Shown here one piece after another: positions 63,305 through 64,000 of a DNA stretch of 64,000 nucleotides (the first letter of the stretch is position 1; every line of letters starts with the position of its first letter). The notes below the pieces were generated by a model, which was given only the letters and a program-made list of their open reading frames with translations, was not told the origin of the DNA and made no database searches. The translations under genes were made by a program, and so were the position numbers. The stretch covers positions 6,415 through 70,414 of the forward strand of contig DAOOWV010000001.1 of the NCBI GenBank assembly GCA_035371485.1, given 5' to 3'. Source of the DNA: DAOOWV01 sp035371485. GTDB taxonomy: Bacteria; Patescibacteriota; Dojkabacteria; JAFGLO01.

Positions 63305-64000
63305 ATGTGGAATTTATATGATCAGCTTTCGCCCGAACATAAGTTTGACGAGGCTTTAAGTCAGTACAATAGAACATTACTACAATTCCTTTATAATAGA
63401 GATATTAGGGAAGTAAGTGCAATTGAACAGTTTCTAAATCCTTCTTTGTCATTTTTATCTCCAATAACGAAATTGACTAATATAAAAAAGATTGTTGATT
63501 TAATAGAGAATTCGATATCATCTGGAAAGAGGATCTATATTCATGGAGATTATGACGTAGATGGAATGAGTGCCGTTGCAATTTTATGGAAATATCTACA
63601 CAATGTAAGAAAAGCCAACGTTATGCCCTACATACCAGATCGAGTAGAAGAGGGTTATGGGTTATCTGAAAGCTCACTATCTTTTATTTACGATAAAGGT
63701 GTTGATCTTATCATTACTGTTGACTGTGGAATACGAGACCACGATATTATTGAAAAATGGAAGGATAAAAACATAGATTTTATTGTTACAGATCATCACC
63801 AATTACCTGAAGTTCTTCCAGATTGTCCAATTGTTCATCCTGAGTTGTCGAAAGATAAGGTTTTTAGTGGTATTTCTGGTGCTACAGTTGCATGGTTACT
63901 TGTATGTGCCATGGAATATTTTTCTAATAAGGATGAATTTTCATATACAAATGTAGCGGGTGTTGATCTTGTTGGGATTTCAATTCTTTCCGATGTGATG
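63305..64000 (+). CDS. recJ: Single-stranded-DNA-specific exonuclease RecJ, 3' end outside window
   Basis: The frame is open to the window edge (232 codons). It shows the DHH-family motifs of RecJ: I-H-G-D-Y-D-V-D-G-M-S, V-D-C-G-I and T-D-H-H-Q-L-P, which bind the catalytic metals. RecJ degrades single-stranded DNA 5' to 3' in recombination and mismatch repair. Its start is an ATG 9 nt after recA, and it probably shares the recA transcript. Confidence 0.92.
   Translation, partial: MWNLYDQLSPEHKFDEALSQYNRTLLQFLYNRDIREVSAIEQFLNPSLSFLSPITKLTNIKKIVDLIENSISSGKRIYIHGDYDVDGMSAVAILWKYLHNVRKANVMPYIPDRVEEGYGLSESSLSFIYDKGVDLIITVDCGIRDHDIIEKWKDKNIDFIVTDHHQLPEVLPDCPIVHPELSKDKVFSGISGATVAWLLVCAMEYFSNKDEFSYTNVAGVDLVGISILSDVM

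Overview
The window is an AT-rich bacterial chromosome segment whose genes have almost no recognisable Shine-Dalgarno sequences. It has small envelope genes, two VirB2-like pilin genes beside a VirD4/TraG-like ATPase, TrmB-type regulators, a DUF3048 protein and a reduced core. By inference from this gene style it comes from a Candidate Phyla Radiation (Patescibacteria) genome, perhaps close to Dojkabacteria or Microgenomates; no rRNA is present to settle this. One scaffold gap of 100 N lies at 15655-15754.

Layout. 1-20.3 kb is mostly an intact core block: a WecA/MraY-like transferase (partial), an enolase homologue lacking most catalytic residues, gyrA, an L,D-transpeptidase, greA, CAP, SH3 and Fn3 envelope proteins, a UvrD helicase, a type IV secretion-like cluster with rpsT inside it, an XRE regulator, trpS, a ferredoxin and a DJ-1-like protein. 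20.5-31.06 kb is an island bounded by tRNA-Ser(GGA) and tRNA-Ser(TGA), each associated with a 78-bp repeat (74/78 identical). It carries a PLD-nuclease/helicase, an N6-adenine methyltransferase and a DUF4268 putative nuclease, which I read as a restriction-like defence module, followed by decayed genes. 31-44.6 kb is an accessory zone full of interrupted genes: a collagen-like tail-type protein, a GC-rich FecR-like gene, a Nudix gene, a T-box-controlled leuS without editing domain, and a small membrane-anchored protein. Intact genes lie among them. 44.7-52.9 kb is again intact (phosphohexomutase, S51 peptidase, M16C protease, Mn pyrophosphatase, a 2-phosphoglycerate-kinase-like protein). 53-61.6 kb mixes decayed genes (MFS transporter, two unknowns) with an RRM protein, DUF3048, a GNAT-like protein, two TrmB regulators and three copies of a two-hairpin interspersed repeat. 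61.6-64 kb holds tRNA-Glu with tRNA-derived fragments, recA and the start of recJ.

The genes that work together most clearly are the restriction-like trio, the pilin/ATPase cluster, and gyrA, recA, recJ and uvrD in DNA maintenance. The strongest candidates for something undescribed are the tRNA-Ser-bounded defence island, the tRNA fragments interleaved with short palindromes at two unrelated tRNA loci, the interspersed hairpin repeat, and the catalytically degenerate enolase.
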